This document shows, piece by piece, positions 38,796 to 53,700 of a DNA stretch of 64,000 nucleotides (position 1 is its first letter; each line of letters begins with the position of its first letter). The stretch is from Heterobilharzia americana. Its lineage: Eukaryota > Platyhelminthes > Trematoda > Strigeidida > Schistosomatidae. A program made the translations under genes and the position numbers. Below the pieces are notes generated by a model. It saw only the letters and a list, made by a program, of their open reading frames with translations, ran no database searches and was not told the origin of the DNA. The DNA is taken from contig OX104129.1 in the NCBI GenBank assembly GCA_944470555.2, positions 49,757,998 to 49,821,997 of the forward strand, read 5' to 3'.

Positions 38796-41700
38796 TCATA
38801 AATTATGAATGGAAAACAGAACATATGATAACAGTCAACTGGTACATGCATGCATGACCTATATTTATCTACACAAGTCTTAATCATCCAATGCAAAGCA
38901 GAACACTAAACTTCAGAATGTTAGAGGACTGAATAATAGAAATAAGCCTAAAATTTAATTTATTCTACAACAAAGAGAATTTTTTTGTTGAAACTGAAAT
39001 AGGAGATTGTTTGTTTTACGAACAGTATGTCTAATTTCAGATAAAATCAAATAATACTTTTTACTACTCTGGAGAACAAGATACTAACTTATTTTGCTGA
39101 TATATGCATCTTTATATAAAGTAGAGTATTTAGGAAATTAACAGCATTTGAAGGAGAGAAAAGAAACTGTTTGTTGCTTTGTTGAAGTGTTAACAGGATC
39201 ATTCACAAAATTGAGGGAGTTCATCTATTCTGGGTCACATGAGGACAGATCAATAGGAATAAATAATTATGCATACTAGAATTAATGATGAAAATTGATT
39301 ACTTCTTACCTTACATAGTTTGTTTAACGGTAATGTAATTAAATGTAGGTCAGATAAATTCATTCATTTATAAACTTTTTCATCTTGGAAACCGTTAAAC
39401 TTATTTCCCCTTCCCTTAAAATTAATTATCTGTATTTAAAAAGTTTTGCTTTGTCGACAAAATATAACATAAATTCCAACTGGATAAGTTATCTACCTAA
39501 GACATTTAGAAAAATCTGTTTCTTGGTTCTAATTCTGAAAACTGCACTTCATTTCTTGAGTCTTTATTATGTGTGTACAAAAATACAAATGTAAAAAACT
39601 GTATTCATTATAAATTAAAATCAACTGCGAAACTATTTCAAAATAAGAAGCATTGCACAGTTATTTAGTGCTTGTTCGGGATACGTTAGAAAAGGAAACT
39701 CATGATCTTACAGACAATGAAGCTTAGATGCTTTAGCCTCCATCTCAAGCATGATACTGTTCTACTGTGCACAGTGGTGGCAATTCTATTATTCTAAGAG
39801 TTTTTCACGACTAGAAAATGTAACTCATCACCGCGAATACTGGTTAATCAATTGTGCACTTATTGTAAATCCAGACGAATCTAATGATAATAATAACCAC
39901 TTTATTCCAAACAATTTTTGACACAATTTGGAATTTTCAGCATGCAATATCACTACAAAAGCATACCTCTTTATATTTCGAATAGTATTAATTATAGCAA
40001 TTTAATTTATGGAAATAATTTCGGTGGCAGAGTAAGTTACGCACTACTAGCTAAAGTAAAAAAGCTAGTGGAAAAACTGATTAATTACTATTACAAAGCC
40101 TACAAGTAAGTTCTGTTCTGACACTTTTTTCCTCACACAATATTCATTCTAGATTAGGCACAGCTGAATTATTATACTTAGCTGTAGAAGCGTACAGTCT
40201 TATGTAATTTCTTCTTGTCATCCTTGAGAAGAAAAAGGAGAGAGGTGTGAATAAAGTGGGTAGTAAAATGACTGTAACTAGTTGTCTGCTTCAGTTTGTT
40301 TCTGTCAACTACAGTGTTATTCAGTTGGGTTAGATACACGGTACTTAACCTACTGACAGCCTTTGAAGTTCTATGCAATATAATATGGACTTTTTTAATG
40401 AACCAGGAAGGATCAATAAGGAATAATAGAGAAAAATAGGCGGAATAGACCAATTAATAAACTGCAAAGGTAGAGGCTGAGTAATGCGACAGAGTTCCAG
40501 CTTCCTTATTTAATGTATTGGACGTGGTATTTTCTTGGAGGCCAACAAGATATGAGATGAACAACAAGGATCAGAGGAAGAGCCCAATACAAGATAAGTA
40601 AAGGTCGATTTGCTTGAGGCAGTAACATCATCAATACATCATGAAACCGAACAAATCTACACAAGTTTTATTCGGCTCTAACTTTAGAAAGGCTTATCTT
40701 GATACCGTTCTAGAAAGACCACTGGTCAATTTTAGATAAGAAACTATTCAGTCGAGAGCAATGAGATATAATTGGCACGGAAACCGACAAGCCATCAGCA
40801 CACTTGATGGAATTAACTTTAGCAGAGTAAAGTAATTCACAAAAAGACAAAGCAAATGACAACGGCGAAATTACTGCACCATAAGGCAAAAAGGTTTCAG
40901 TAGGGAATGAAGTGGAGCTCTTCGTTTTATAAACAGTATCCTGTTTCCTTCCAGAAAAACCAAAATTCAGACAGTCTGTAACCCATGGATTAATATGACA
41001 AATAGCAAGCTTGGTTAACAAGAGTCGTTTAGGGACGGAGTCCAAGGCTCTTATGTAATCTAAAAGCTCACAGTAAATATGCTTAGCACCTTTTTCAAGA
41101 CTAAAGAAAATATTACTATGTAAGATGGTGAAAGCATCTAGAAAGCTTCTTCTGTCATTATAATTTATTTGGTTGTGGCTTGGAAAGAAATCCAAGACTC
41201 CTGTTTCATCCTGTCTGGGACTCGTCAGCTGATTTACTTTCACCTCAGTGATTGATATTTTCCCCACTGAAACTCGGACCTCATAACTATCGTTTCAAAC
41301 GTTAAAACGTTATCCATTAGGTTACTGAAGCATGATTGCTACCCACTGTACAATGGATACTAGTTACTGCTATTTGTTTATGTGCTTGTAATTCTCCGTC
41401 GATCAGTTCAATTGAGTAGAAAAAATGAGAATTAAAAGTATACCAACAAATACTTGTCCTGCAAAAAAATCATTACTAATTTCCGCAATCCTTCAATAAA
41501 GGTTGCGGCACAAGCAGAAGTAATTTTTCTGTTGTTTTCAAAAACGGGGTAGTTGAAAGTATGGGTCGAAACACAAAATCTGATCCGGAATATGACGGCC
41601 ACAGGTAAAACTTTGATCACCTTCCAAGCAGCGGGTATTGTATTTTTAGAAAACGATGCACTAAAGAAATCTGTAAGAGGATGATACAAAGTGTCTGCAG

Positions 41701-43182
41701 ATTTTCGGAATGTAATACTTGAAATACCATCAGGACATAGTCTTTGAAATGGATTCAAGGTTTTGAGACCCTTTAAAAATATATCTGTAATAAAACCAGA
41801 AAAACCACCCTTTTGTCTACAGATACTGGGAAGATGGAATCAGCTTGCAAACGTATAACTGACTGGTTTGAAGCGAAGACATCAGAAAAAACGTCTTGAG
41901 TCATCCGTTTCCCACCAGTGGGCTCCCTCCATAATTTCTACATATTGTAAGAGTTCTTACACGACACAAACTTCTGATTGTAATTGCATTTAGAAGCCGT
42001 ATTTCAAACTTATTTAGACAATTAAATCTTTTAGGGTCAGTGGAGATCTGTTGTTCTATATAAACCTTCCTTTCCTCTCCGGAGCTTCTTGAAATGAGGA
42101 GAGGGAAGTCTGTCAAATTTAATCAAGATTGTTTCAGCAGAGCAGCATATGTCGAGACGGAATCTGAGACAGCTCATGATAATGATGATAGTATGACCTA
42201 AAACTTAAAGAACAAATATATTCTAGTTTGTTTTCTTTGAGCATGTTCGTCAAAAGTAGTATATTGTCCTGTGAATAGCATCTGTACTGGACTTTCTTAT
42301 AAAGGTATCCAAAAGCCTTCATATGTAAACATGCAAAACAAGTACAATACAGAGGTCAGAATTCAGCATCAAGGCTGGTTCACGAGCTGCAGTCACATTG
42401 ATCAGAATTTCTACAGACTATAGACAAAGAGTTACCTAAAAGCGGAGCAGCAAATTCATTGAATTTACCAGCAAAGTTGACAAATCTGAAAAACTACAGT
42501 GAGGTGTGACATTAGCGTGTTTCACGTACATGTGTTTGTATATAATTAAATGTTTAGAACGACATTCAATGGTAACCACTCAATTTTTTCACTAGGGAAG
42601 CTAAAGCATACATAGTTGCAGATGAATCAGATTGTATTCCTAAATCTTACTAAACCCTCACCACATTTCTTCTTAGGTATATGCATAAAGTAATATCAAT
42701 AAAAATCGTAACTAGTTATCTTTAACTAAACTAACACTAAGTGATAGAGTCCACAAAACTACAAAATATCGTGATAATGTTGAGAACAATTTATTTCCAA
42801 AACTTTCGATATAATAAAACTTTTATGGGTTTGTTTATTATTGCTGTATACATTGTCTTTTTCTTTTCGAATTTTTAATGATGAATATAAATAGAGTTGA
42901 CTATCTCACATAACCGCACTCTGGCAAGCTTGTATTGATACTGGGTGGCTATCTAAGGTAAGGTAGATATCTAGCCCGGGAGGATCCCAACAAGCGAACT
43001 TCAGGTTACAGACCCCAATCTCGTAGCTCAGTTGGTAGGGCACCGGCTTGATAACCTGGAGGTCATTGGCTAGAATCCTAGCGTGTTCCGTATTTTTATT
43101 TCACCTTTGATCATCACCATGTATGAATACAAATCTCTGTATCTATCTGGGGAGTCAAACAACTATACTGATTCAGAGCGTT

Positions 43183-43249
<67 letters not shown>

Positions 43250-46200
43250 TTTGTATTGTGGAGGGAATCATCTTCCCGTTGTTTTTCTCTCGACAAATTG
43301 CACAACTACAAGGATATTTCATTTTTATAAAAGGTTATATCATGGGTTCCTCATTGATTGGGCATTGGAGGTAAATGTACATCATTTGTATAAATTTATA
43401 CTACATTTATTTTGCTTGGGTGAAGTTGAATGAAAAGGGATACTTATCAGTTGATTTATCGTCATTTAATTCAAAATTATTGCCTGAATTTTATTACTTT
43501 ACCATTCATCATGACTACATTGTTTTCGATTGGTTACGGGAACTGAATGAAAAAGACTGGATAAATTGATAGTTGAATTACCGAACAGTTTTGCTTCAGC
43601 ACTAAGAAGGTGCCTACTTGACTAGTTTTTATCAAAGTACATCCAATGATCGATTAAATTTTGTTCGTCTATTCATCCATGCAATGAAACAGATATCAAA
43701 GCTGGAATATTTAAAAACTCCTGAGAAAATTTAGTGAAGGTGATCAAATTATTCAACGGGAATTATATCGTTATAGGCTGCATTGACAATGTAACAATTT
43801 ATACTATGATATAATAAATCTAAAAAGGGAAAATCTAAAGCAGATGTATTTCATTTATGCTGTATTTCGATTGAATGTTTACAGCTTATTCCATCATTTT
43901 TTTTTTTTGAAAAACGAGAGAAGTATAAATCACCTACATTCACAGATATCTGGCTACAAATCATGTAGATTGAGTAATATGATCACTTAATAAATGATGA
44001 ATTAATTTTGTTCGTAATTTGTAGCGTATGAAAGTAGTCTGGTACTAGTTTAGTGTTTATCTGAACTTTTCCATATGACTGACAACGTGAATAATCTAAT
44101 AATAACTTTTGGTGTTAAGAATTCTAGAGAATGCTAAGAATTTATATTGAATTTACTCTGAAGGCATTGTTTCGATAGCCGACAATCATGTTCATATCAA
44201 ACACAATACTCAAAGGTTGATGAATGACATCAAGTCAGCAGATAGAATTTGCTTAACAGTTAGTACCATGTAGGATTATATTGGATTATTGTGTAGTGAA
44301 TGCTTAGCATAGCTCACTTTCTTCCACGAAGTTAACTCAGTATTGCCATTAACAAAGATCCTATTCATTTCACAGAACTATTCTTTTGAAGTGAACTAAA
44401 CAACTGTCTGAAATATGTGTTAAACAGAATTGTTCATATTTTTGAGTAGTATTATAGTGTTGTGGTAAATAAAATCAGTGGGTAACACATATTGGGTAAA
44501 ATATTTTGAGTAACCCTCGATTTCTGATCATTGCACGATGTCTTCACGGATTGATTTACAAACCGAAAAGGTCTAGCCTCACCAAGTGGTTTTGTACTTA
44601 CTGACTAAATGATTCAGGTGTTATGTTTATAGGTACATATATTTCTAAGTAATAAAGTTTCTAGTAAGCCATTTATAGTTGTGTAAGGTTATTTTGAATG
44701 ATGTTTATGGTCAATAGCCATTTACGCAAGATGAGAACTCAAATGTTTCTTTGAAACATATCATTAGTGACTTTGATGAAATCGAATTCGTCTTCAAGAT
44801 TACTACATGTGATAAAGACAAGTTATTTCATCAAATATTATAGCAATCAGTCTGCTAAAATGTGATGCTTCATTAAATTTTTCTGGAACGTTACCAACTT
44901 TTACTTGATGAATAGATTAGGTGAAAAATTTAAGGAGATTTTTGCGAAGTAAAAAAGGAATGCAAACTGTTTTTCAGAACATAAAACATACTTTCATTAT
45001 AAGGATATTTTATGAAACACTAATATTAATTAAAATTTCTCATAATAAGGCTTTTGCACTATAACTTGTTCCTCTAAATTGTTGATAAACATTTATCTTA
45101 ATTTCTATCAATGAATTACTTCATTATTTATGCACGACCTTCAGAAGACCTAAAGTAGGATTTTGCATACCATTGATAATAACCTATCAGTCAGATATAA
45201 ACGTACTGTATTGGATATAATAGTGCTCTTTGAACTTCTAGACATTTAACCATCCTCTGAAATATCATTTTATTATGTCTAGACGTCGGATATATTGATG
45301 AAAGAACAGTTACATATCACATATACATATGGAGTCGTAAAAACTCTTGATGATCGAAGTGAAAGTGAGATTTAGTTAGCATTTGGGATCATATCTCATC
45401 TCGTTGAGTTCTGGGATGGTTAAATTGAAGCCATTGGTGCGGATTCGATATATAAGAGCCACCTACTAACCGAATGTATCACTGACCAAGGAAAGAAGCA
45501 ATATCATCTTATTACTTTCATGTTGTTGTTTGTGTTACCTTGCCGTTGATAGGGCCGAATCGATCAGTCTCTATACCTATCACAAAAGAAGTGACTGTTG
45601 TGACTCAGTGGCCTAGTGGATAACGGTCTGGTATTTGGAGCAGTCGGCCTCAGGTTCCAGTCTTATTGGGAACAACATCCCTAGCTGGGAGGCAGGTGCA
45701 TTCAGATGACGAATCCCATATAGAGTGAAATGCGCATCCTTCTTTCAACTGCTAGCCACCACTCATCATCTGAATGCTTCGCTCAGGAAACCTGACTTTT
45801 CTGTCTATATATTTTGCGATCGGTTCATACATATAATTTCTCGATCATTTTGATATCTAGAATAGTAAACCAGGTTACTTCTATTAACTTGCTTTTAAGT
45901 TTGCCTTTCAATAAATGTTGAATTTCATCAAAACTTTTCGCTTTTAAAATGCTAACGAAATAAAGGCAAAATGTTACAATCTTCCTATTTTGAAATGGTT
46001 TCCTTTTTATTACCACTAGCTTTTCTTTATGAAATGACACAACTACTATTGATATTATAGTGACCACCATCAACTTAGTTTTCTGTCAGGCAATAAAAGT
46101 TTGTGCAGAAAACATAAACCAAGGTTGGTTTATTTTGATGTCATTTTAATGAATTACAAATCCACGAGATACTAAAGTCTTTAGGATAATACCAACAACA

Positions 46201-48900
46201 ACACATGATTGGAACATAACGATGGTGACAGTAGGAAAATAATTTAATTCTGGTTACAACATAAATGTACTTTAAGTGTAAATAAAGTCACATGCACATG
46301 ATATGTGTGTTCAACAGTCCATTCGAGCTCAATATTATTTATTCTGGTTAGCTTTACACTGATAACTGATATCCCCCTTGAGATTCGAATCCACGTCAAC
46401 CGGTGCTGCAGTCAGAGACACTACCAGTGAACCATTCTGTCCGAAAATGACCTCCTGGAGGACTAGTTAGTGCATGCATTAATAACACCTCTGACTGAAG
46501 CACAAAGTGACTCGGATTCTAATCTCAGGCGGGAAACCAGTTACGTTTAGGTTGCACACACGCCTTGCTGATGAGTGCAAAAAGCACAAAAACTAGGTTG
46601 AGCAGCGCTTCCTGTCGATTGCCTCCATCTAACTATTATTTATTCCAGTGCATTTCGATGCTGAGTCAACTCGCTTCGTTGGCATATTACAAAAATGACC
46701 GACAGAGTTCCACCAGCACTTGGGACTAGACAAGGTGAATTTCACCACGCTCCAGTAACCAATGCATGTAGTTTTACTATTTGTAAGGTTTCCAAACCTT
46801 CACATTTCTCTATGTTGACCCGTACATCTGTGTATGCATGTGTAACTGAGTTTTGTATTTTAACGAAATAAGCCTCTTTGCTCAGCTGAGACCTATTTCT
46901 ATCTTGACATAGGATATAATTTACAGTTGTAACAATCTCACAGTGTTCTACATAAGATAATTACAATGTTTTACCCATAACTCGTAACTCCTGTCTTTAT
47001 TGTTTGTTTGTTACGTTTGTTTTTGAATGGAAATAACAAGGATAACAGTTCATTATTCAAGTCAAAGATATTCAATGCTAAATCATCATCATTTTCCTAC
47101 ACAATGTTTCGCTTATACTCAGTGTTAATAGGGAATATTTCTTTGCAGATATACACATTCCATGTATCTTGGCTTAAAGTAATCGTGAGAAATCGAAATG
47201 TAGCCAACTGTACTACAGTGTTAATGAACAGAAGAGTGTAAGTGTTTATCGTGTCATCATCTTTTCCAACACATACAGCTAGTGGTGGATCACAGCTATT
47301 CCTGAGATCAATCACTAATTTAAGAACCAACATATTCAGCTGCATAAGACTGATCATAATGATATTCTAACTTCAAAGCAAAGCAGTTCCTTATTCTAAG
47401 CATAACCTGTTGATGAATGACACTAACTTTAGAAACACTAAAAGTGGACTGAAAAACGGTGTAAAGTACATTATACTTTAATGCACGCCTATGAAGTAAT
47501 GATCTTCCCGTTATTATGACTTCAGATGTCTTAAAAAGGAAGTGAATTAGAAATAGCAATCAGAAAGGAATTGATTTCATTAAAAAGACAATAAATGAAA
47601 TCGAACAGCTCTAATTTACTTGAATTGATAACTAAATAGAGTTTCCTGAAGTAAAGAAGGGTAATGTAGTCTTCTTGGTGAGTAGTAATGGAACCCAGGA
47701 TCTGCGTCTCGTCTATTTGGAACTCATCAGCTAGATACATCTCAGTGAGTAATGTTTTTCCCATTGGGACTGGGACTCAGTACCTATCGCCTCAAACGCC
47801 TATGCGTTATCCACTAGGCCACTGGGGCCCAAAAGCCACCACTTTTGAAAAGGATGTTAACTACTGTTCACTGATACTTGTAACTTACGACTGCTATAAT
47901 AAGTCAACGACGATTCCCAAATACGGTAAAATACGCGTTCTGGATTCCAATGCTGGTTACCAAGTAGACTAAAACATAGTGAGTAGCAAGGCAGTATCGA
48001 GACATCCTCATGGGAGCATATCTGTCATCAGAAGTCGAGCAATACGACCCAGTATATTAAAAGGAAATTACAAGTATCAGTGAACAAAACACAAAAAACT
48101 GAACTTGTTGGTTTGATTTAATTAGTTTTTTAGAGCATACACAGACCATTTACTGTGGTTCTCCACCACCTCTCACAGTTTTATATCAATGTTTATGCTG
48201 TGACCTTATGCATGAACAGGGGAATAAACATGAAAGTGAATCTGAGCTATGATACTGTCTGGAAGGAAATAGTCATAAAAATATGGAAGTGAAATAAATT
48301 TTAGACTAGGACAGCAACAAAGAGTTTTAGTTCAGCCAGTTACCTGTTCACCGGATTCACTAATAGCAGATAGTTAATAACTACTTATGATTAGGGTTTC
48401 CTTCAAATCCCATCCATCATTTATGCGTTTTCTCATCCCACTTGGTACTTACTACTGGTGTATGGAAAAATTGTTAACAAAACAGTAGCTTTGAAAGATG
48501 CTTCAAATCTGAAGTAATTCAGATAAAAGTCAAAGAATATTTTTGTCATACAAGGCTTGAGCTTGTTATCTCTAAGTTGCTTAACAATCAAGGCAATCTC
48601 AGTTAGTCGAAGCACTAAATTATTCATCAAACAGTATTCGACAGTACTAGTAGACTAATGGGTGACTCGTATTAGGAAAAACAAAAGAGAATGAAAATGG
48701 TTAGTTAGTCATACTTCATAATACGTTCGTTAAAATAAGGTTGTTCTCTGAATTGCGGTTTCAATTGGCAAACGTTGTGTCATGCTACGCAAAGTCATCC
48801 GGATAGTTACTCTAGATTTACGATATCCAGAATGCTGATGAAATTTTACTTCATAGGATCGCTCAGTTTGTTGTTCAAAAGTCTCTGTTCACGATTATCA

Positions 48901-48950
<50 letters not shown>

Positions 48951-50133
48951 TAGAATGGCAGTCAACTCTCGACCTCAACTTCATCGACTCTGAAAAAGCC
49001 TTCGGCAGTGTCAGCCAAGAAGTAATTTGGTAGTTGATTCAATATATGGAGTACCACAAATCTTTATCAACCTCATTCAACAGCTAAATGAAAACGCCGC
49101 ATGTCAAGTGATCCACAACTGAAAGCTCAGTGACGCCTTTGAAGTGAAGACAGGAGTAAGACAAGGTTGCCGCCTACCATCATCCATGATCTTCCTGATT
49201 GTGGTGGACTGGATCATGCAGCAAACCATGAGGAACGAGAAGATAGGCATACGCTGGATGGACCGATGAAAACAGCCTAGACGATTTGTATCCAATGTCT
49301 TGTGGCACAAACTCGAAGTTCTACAGGCGAAAATCAACAAGTTGATAGAAGAGACGAGGCAGCGAAAGCGGGACTTCAAGTGAATGTAGAGAAGATGGAG
49401 GTGATGAAGATACCTAACCAACAACAGGATCAACAAGAAGCACCAACCACCACCAACGGGAGAAACCTAGAGGAAGTAGGCTCTTTCGCCTACCTAGGCA
49501 GGAAAGCATCGCTTCAATTATAGGCGGCGGCGGCACAGATGAGGATGTCAAAACCAGGATCGGAAGGACAGCAAGATAGGCCTTACTTCACTAATCTGAA
49601 ATCAGTGTGGAGATCTACTTCACTCAGTATAAAGCGTGAACAAGACCCGGATTTTCAACACTAATTCAGTCAAGTCAGTGCTTCTGTGTGATGGTTCAGA
49701 AACTTGGCGCGTCATGAAAAGCACTTTCAACAAACTACAGACATTCACCAACAGCTGACGCCTACGATCACTCGACACTGAAGACCAGATGGTCAGAAAA
49801 AATAAGCAACAAGGAGCTCTGAACTGGCAACAAACCAACCAACAGCCTATCACCCAACAAATATGCAGAAGAAAGTGGAGATGGATTGGGCATACACTGA
49901 GAAGGCCGAGTGGGGACATCACGTGCCAGGCCAGGTCCTCGAGTGGAATCCAAGGGGGAAACGACGAGTTGGGCGTCCGAGGAGAGGGTGACATAGAGGA
50001 GATCATGTGAGGAAGAAATGAAAGCTTGCGGGTAGTCGCGTGGCGAGGTTCAAAAGACTACAGAGAACAGAGTGAAATGGAGGCGTGCTACTGAAACCCC
50101 ATGTTCTACTAGGAAACCAAGGGAAAATAATGA

Positions 50134-50174
<41 letters not shown>

Positions 50175-50705
50175 GAGTAAAGCTTTGGTTAAACTGTTTT
50201 TAAATTGTAACTTACCGATCCAAATCGGTGCATTAGTAGATATGACTCAGCTGCTGGATTCATTCCGACAGTGTTTAGCTTCCATCCAATTAGCTAAAAG
50301 TCAAAAGGAAGTCCAGGCAGGTAAATCTTCGGCATTCATTACAGTAAACTTCTAGCTGATATGAATCACTTCCAGTTACAATTCTACTGAAAATTGTACT
50401 CTGGTGCTGTTTTTTTGATGGTGAAGAAATACAAACATTTCGATGATCGCTAGTTAAAAGATAATTTCTTTGTATCTGTATCTGGATTTCTCTAGTAATT
50501 TTCGATAATGGACTTATGAATGTACCATTATGTTCCTGAAGCATCAAAGACTACTGAAGACATCCCATGCAAACTTCACGTCGTTAATTCAGATGTTGGT
50601 CAAACTTCAACATCCTTATTGGCAAAAGTTATCATATACATAATAAAATCCTAATTAGCTTGTTGTTTCGAATAAGATCCGGTTATTTTAATGTTGATAT
50701 AACAT

Positions 50706-50746
<41 letters not shown>

Positions 50747-53700
50747 TGTAACGAGTGAAATCGAATGAAAAATCTAGGTAGCAGCTTTTTAGTAAGAATC
50801 CTATAACGACTCGAGATTTTGTTTCAATCCCAATTATCACCAAAATAATGAAGACTAACAGAAAACGTATCAAGAATAAAAACTGTGTTTAGTGTAAAGT
50901 AAGTTAAAATGTCTATTTAAAAAATTGAGAAATAGAAAAACACTAACTGAAGTCATTTAATTTTATCATTTTTTAAACAAATGGAGAACAGAAAACAAAA
51001 TCGATAGGTTAACCGATATTCCTTTTTTTTCATATTAACTTTCAGTTTATTTACGTATATATTTTGTCTCAGTTGAAACACTATTGTCTTTTATACAAGG
51101 TTATCTATCTCTTGCTAGGCGTCGTGTTCAGAGGGTGTGATAACTCGAAATATTGCATGATTGTACCTTATTAAATACTATTCCCTTCAGTAGAAATAAT
51201 ATACACCTATAAGTCTGTAGCATATTTACTTTTACGTATTATTACCTTATTTTTACTCAGATATATTTGAGACAAATTTGATGAGAAATTTTTCAAATAC
51301 TTTTCTTTTACATAAATAGTTTATCTTTTTTACCTACATTCTGTGAATTAAATACTGTAAAGCAATAAATATCTGATAAATGGTAAAGGTAATAGGCTAA
51401 ACTCAGTGGTTCATTATTTTCGTCAAATTAAAATCACAACAAACTCATTCAAATAAAATAACGGAAATCATTTTGCAGTGTGAATTAAGCACTAGTCAAA
51501 AATTTCAGTGTACATAGACTGTAACGTGATACTTTGAATGAAATTTCGGTCTGTTATGACTATGATAACAGCTGACTATCATGTCAATAAGAATAATTTG
51601 CCAACTGTTTACTGACGTATCAATAAGCATCTCTCTTGCTTCTCCGCAGTCGAAGATAACTAGTCATCTTATCATTCTAGTATTGGTAGCCAAATCAGAT
51701 TAACTGGATTCAATTAGTCTGTTTTCTGTTAATTTCAACAAACTAATGAAACATACATCTGAACCAGAGCAATAATTGTATTTTGTTTTAATTTAGAAGT
51801 AGTATTCATTGTGGACTAACATCATTTGGGGAACCACTGAAAATCTGGGAGCACTGGATAGTCGTTTCGTCCTAGTATGGGGCTCCTCAGCAGTACGTAC
51901 CGACGACCCGGCTAGGGATCGAAAACTAAGGACCTTCAGGTTTCACGGAGAATGTCTTATCTATTCAGTCACTGAGTCGGTTTCCAGTGGTTCGCAATCT
52001 CCAACTTCTGTATTTTGCTTGTTGGTCAGAGGTTTGTACATTTCAAATGGATGGTCTACTGCTTTATGACTCAACTTTATCCAAACCTCCCAAGTTTTCA
52101 ATGGTTCTCCAACTGACATCAGTCCAAGATGAATACTACCAAAAAAGTAATAATATCCATGGCGTTGCTTAGCTCATAAAGTTCACTATAGACTAATTTA
52201 TTTAAGGCGTAAAAATAATGACGAAAGCTAAAAAACTTCCATAATACTACAGTATGATTGGTAAAGTATGATGCAACGAAAATAGTGAATTACTCACTCG
52301 ATCACGAAGGCTTTCCGATAAGCCTGCACTAGTCCCCGTGCAATGAATTAAAACTGCACCCAAAATTAAATCTTGTCTCAACATCTAAAATAGTGATTGT
52401 AATACAGGTGAAGGCACTGATCAAGTTGAAAAGAAAACTAGTTGCGCTAAATTTTATCTTAAATTACTTACCGCCAGTCGTATCAAAATGTTAGCTCCAG
52501 CTCCTTCACCGAAAATAACAATATGCTGTAGTCTGATAATGTGAGGGTAAGAAAAGTAATACTATCTATTTTATGACCAAATGATGTTACCTTAGAGCAT
52601 CGCATACTTCGTTCATTCCTTCTGCGAGTTGTTGAACTGTTGGAAATGTGTAGCTGTGTGTATATATACATAACAAAATTGTTAAATAAGAGATGAATTA
52701 CGATTACTCAATTAATGTACACATCGTTATTGCAAACTCATCAAGGAAAAATTGCATTCAAAGCAAGACAAAATTAGGCAAAATCTTACGTAGAGGCGAA
52801 TTCACCGATGTGAACTCTATTTGATGAATCACTGCTATTCATAGCCCTTCAGAAGAGTGAAAAAGAACCTTGGTCTTGGGATAACATTTGGTAGAATCAC
52901 CATTTAAGCAGTTTAGATGTCAGGCGTAGGATATTAATTAGGTGACAGGGGCAAGTCGACTGATCAGGTTGTAAAATTCCATCGACTGAGAAAACTTGAA
53001 ATGTACTGAGCATTTTCAGTCACGGCCTACCTCTACATGCTATGCTAGAGGAGGGTGGATTAGATTGAAAGAAGGTTTAAGATGACTAGACCAAGACTTG
53101 TCACCAGTCCATGAAGTCGCTGACTGCTGGTCTGTGCCATGTGGGAAGGTGTAGACTGCTTGATTGGGCTCCCCAAGGCGGTGGGAATCAGTGGCCAACT
53201 TTTGGTAACACGGCTGAAAACCGGGTGCAATAGTGCAGACGTATTGACTCTTCAATGTCTTCTAAAGCTTGATTACTTACCGTTACCTTTATCTTCAAAC
53301 TGTTTGTTCTGTCATACAACTTCGTCTACTTTGATATCACTTTTTCTATCCACTTATTCTTTGTATACTACTGTGAAGTGTGGCGACTTGAACAGCTGGA
53401 CTTGTATGCTATGTTCTACGCTGATTTTGTCTGTCAGTCTTTGGATAACGTAACTAAGCGTTGTATGACTCAGTAGTGACGTATTTTCCAAACTAGTCAT
53501 TTGGGCTGATGAAATGACAAACCAAGTATTCTTGTTCCTATTTAATAAACTGCAAGTGCTATTCAAAGAACAGTATTGTTATATATTGAGATTTATGAAC
53601 TTTTCAGTGGTAACCGGATATAAATTAGCACGCTAAAAGTTTCTGTCAATAAGACGTGTTTTTATCCACATATAGCACAATTAGACTGGCATACTCGACA

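Larger units (their letters stand above)
40150..42330 (-). mobile_element. CR1-like non-LTR retrotransposon remnant
   Basis: Minus-strand pieces follow the order of a CR1-type LINE: linker (ISTDPKRFNCLNK, near 42040), PDGISSITFRKSADTLYHPL and IPAAWKVIKVLPVAV (41758-41600), palm motif A (LDYIRALDSVPKRLLLTKL), INPWVTDCLNF, GAVISPLSFALSF, VNSIKCADGLSVSV, KIDQW and NGIKISLSK, with a weak C-terminus to about 40150. An Sm-alpha unit is inserted at about 41185-41420. It may be of the SR1/Perere type, but this is not certain. Confidence 0.7.
35896..50215 (-). other. NDRG-family intron, 14.3 kb, repeat-filled
   Basis: It holds Sm-alpha units (37.2, 41.2, 45.6, 47.7 kb), a family C pair (46.4 kb), foldback copy D, a CR1-like LINE, TA microsatellites and RTE type 2 copy 4, which ends about 80 bp from an exon border. 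Stretches 35.9-37.2, 38.8-40.1, 42.4-42.9, 43.3-45.5 and 48.1-48.9 kb hold nothing I recognise. Confidence 0.7.
50294..52297 (-). other. NDRG-family intron, 2.0 kb
   Basis: It holds a (TA)n tract (50708-50742) and a family B hammerhead SINE pair (51795-52145). 50.75-51.79 kb shows nothing I recognise. Confidence 0.75.

Noticed and set aside
43020..43090. Possible true tRNA gene
   Set aside because: A- and B-box-like sequences are present but the acceptor arms do not pair and the T-loop is off consensus, so it is called a SINE head. The same applies to 28262-28352 and 13225-13315.
43083..43433. Overlapping frames with long Tyr-Ile repeats
   Set aside because: They are translations of the (AT)n microsatellite at 43187-43246, open on both strands for that reason only. 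Similar frames near 38.8, 48.9 and 54.1 kb were rejected likewise.
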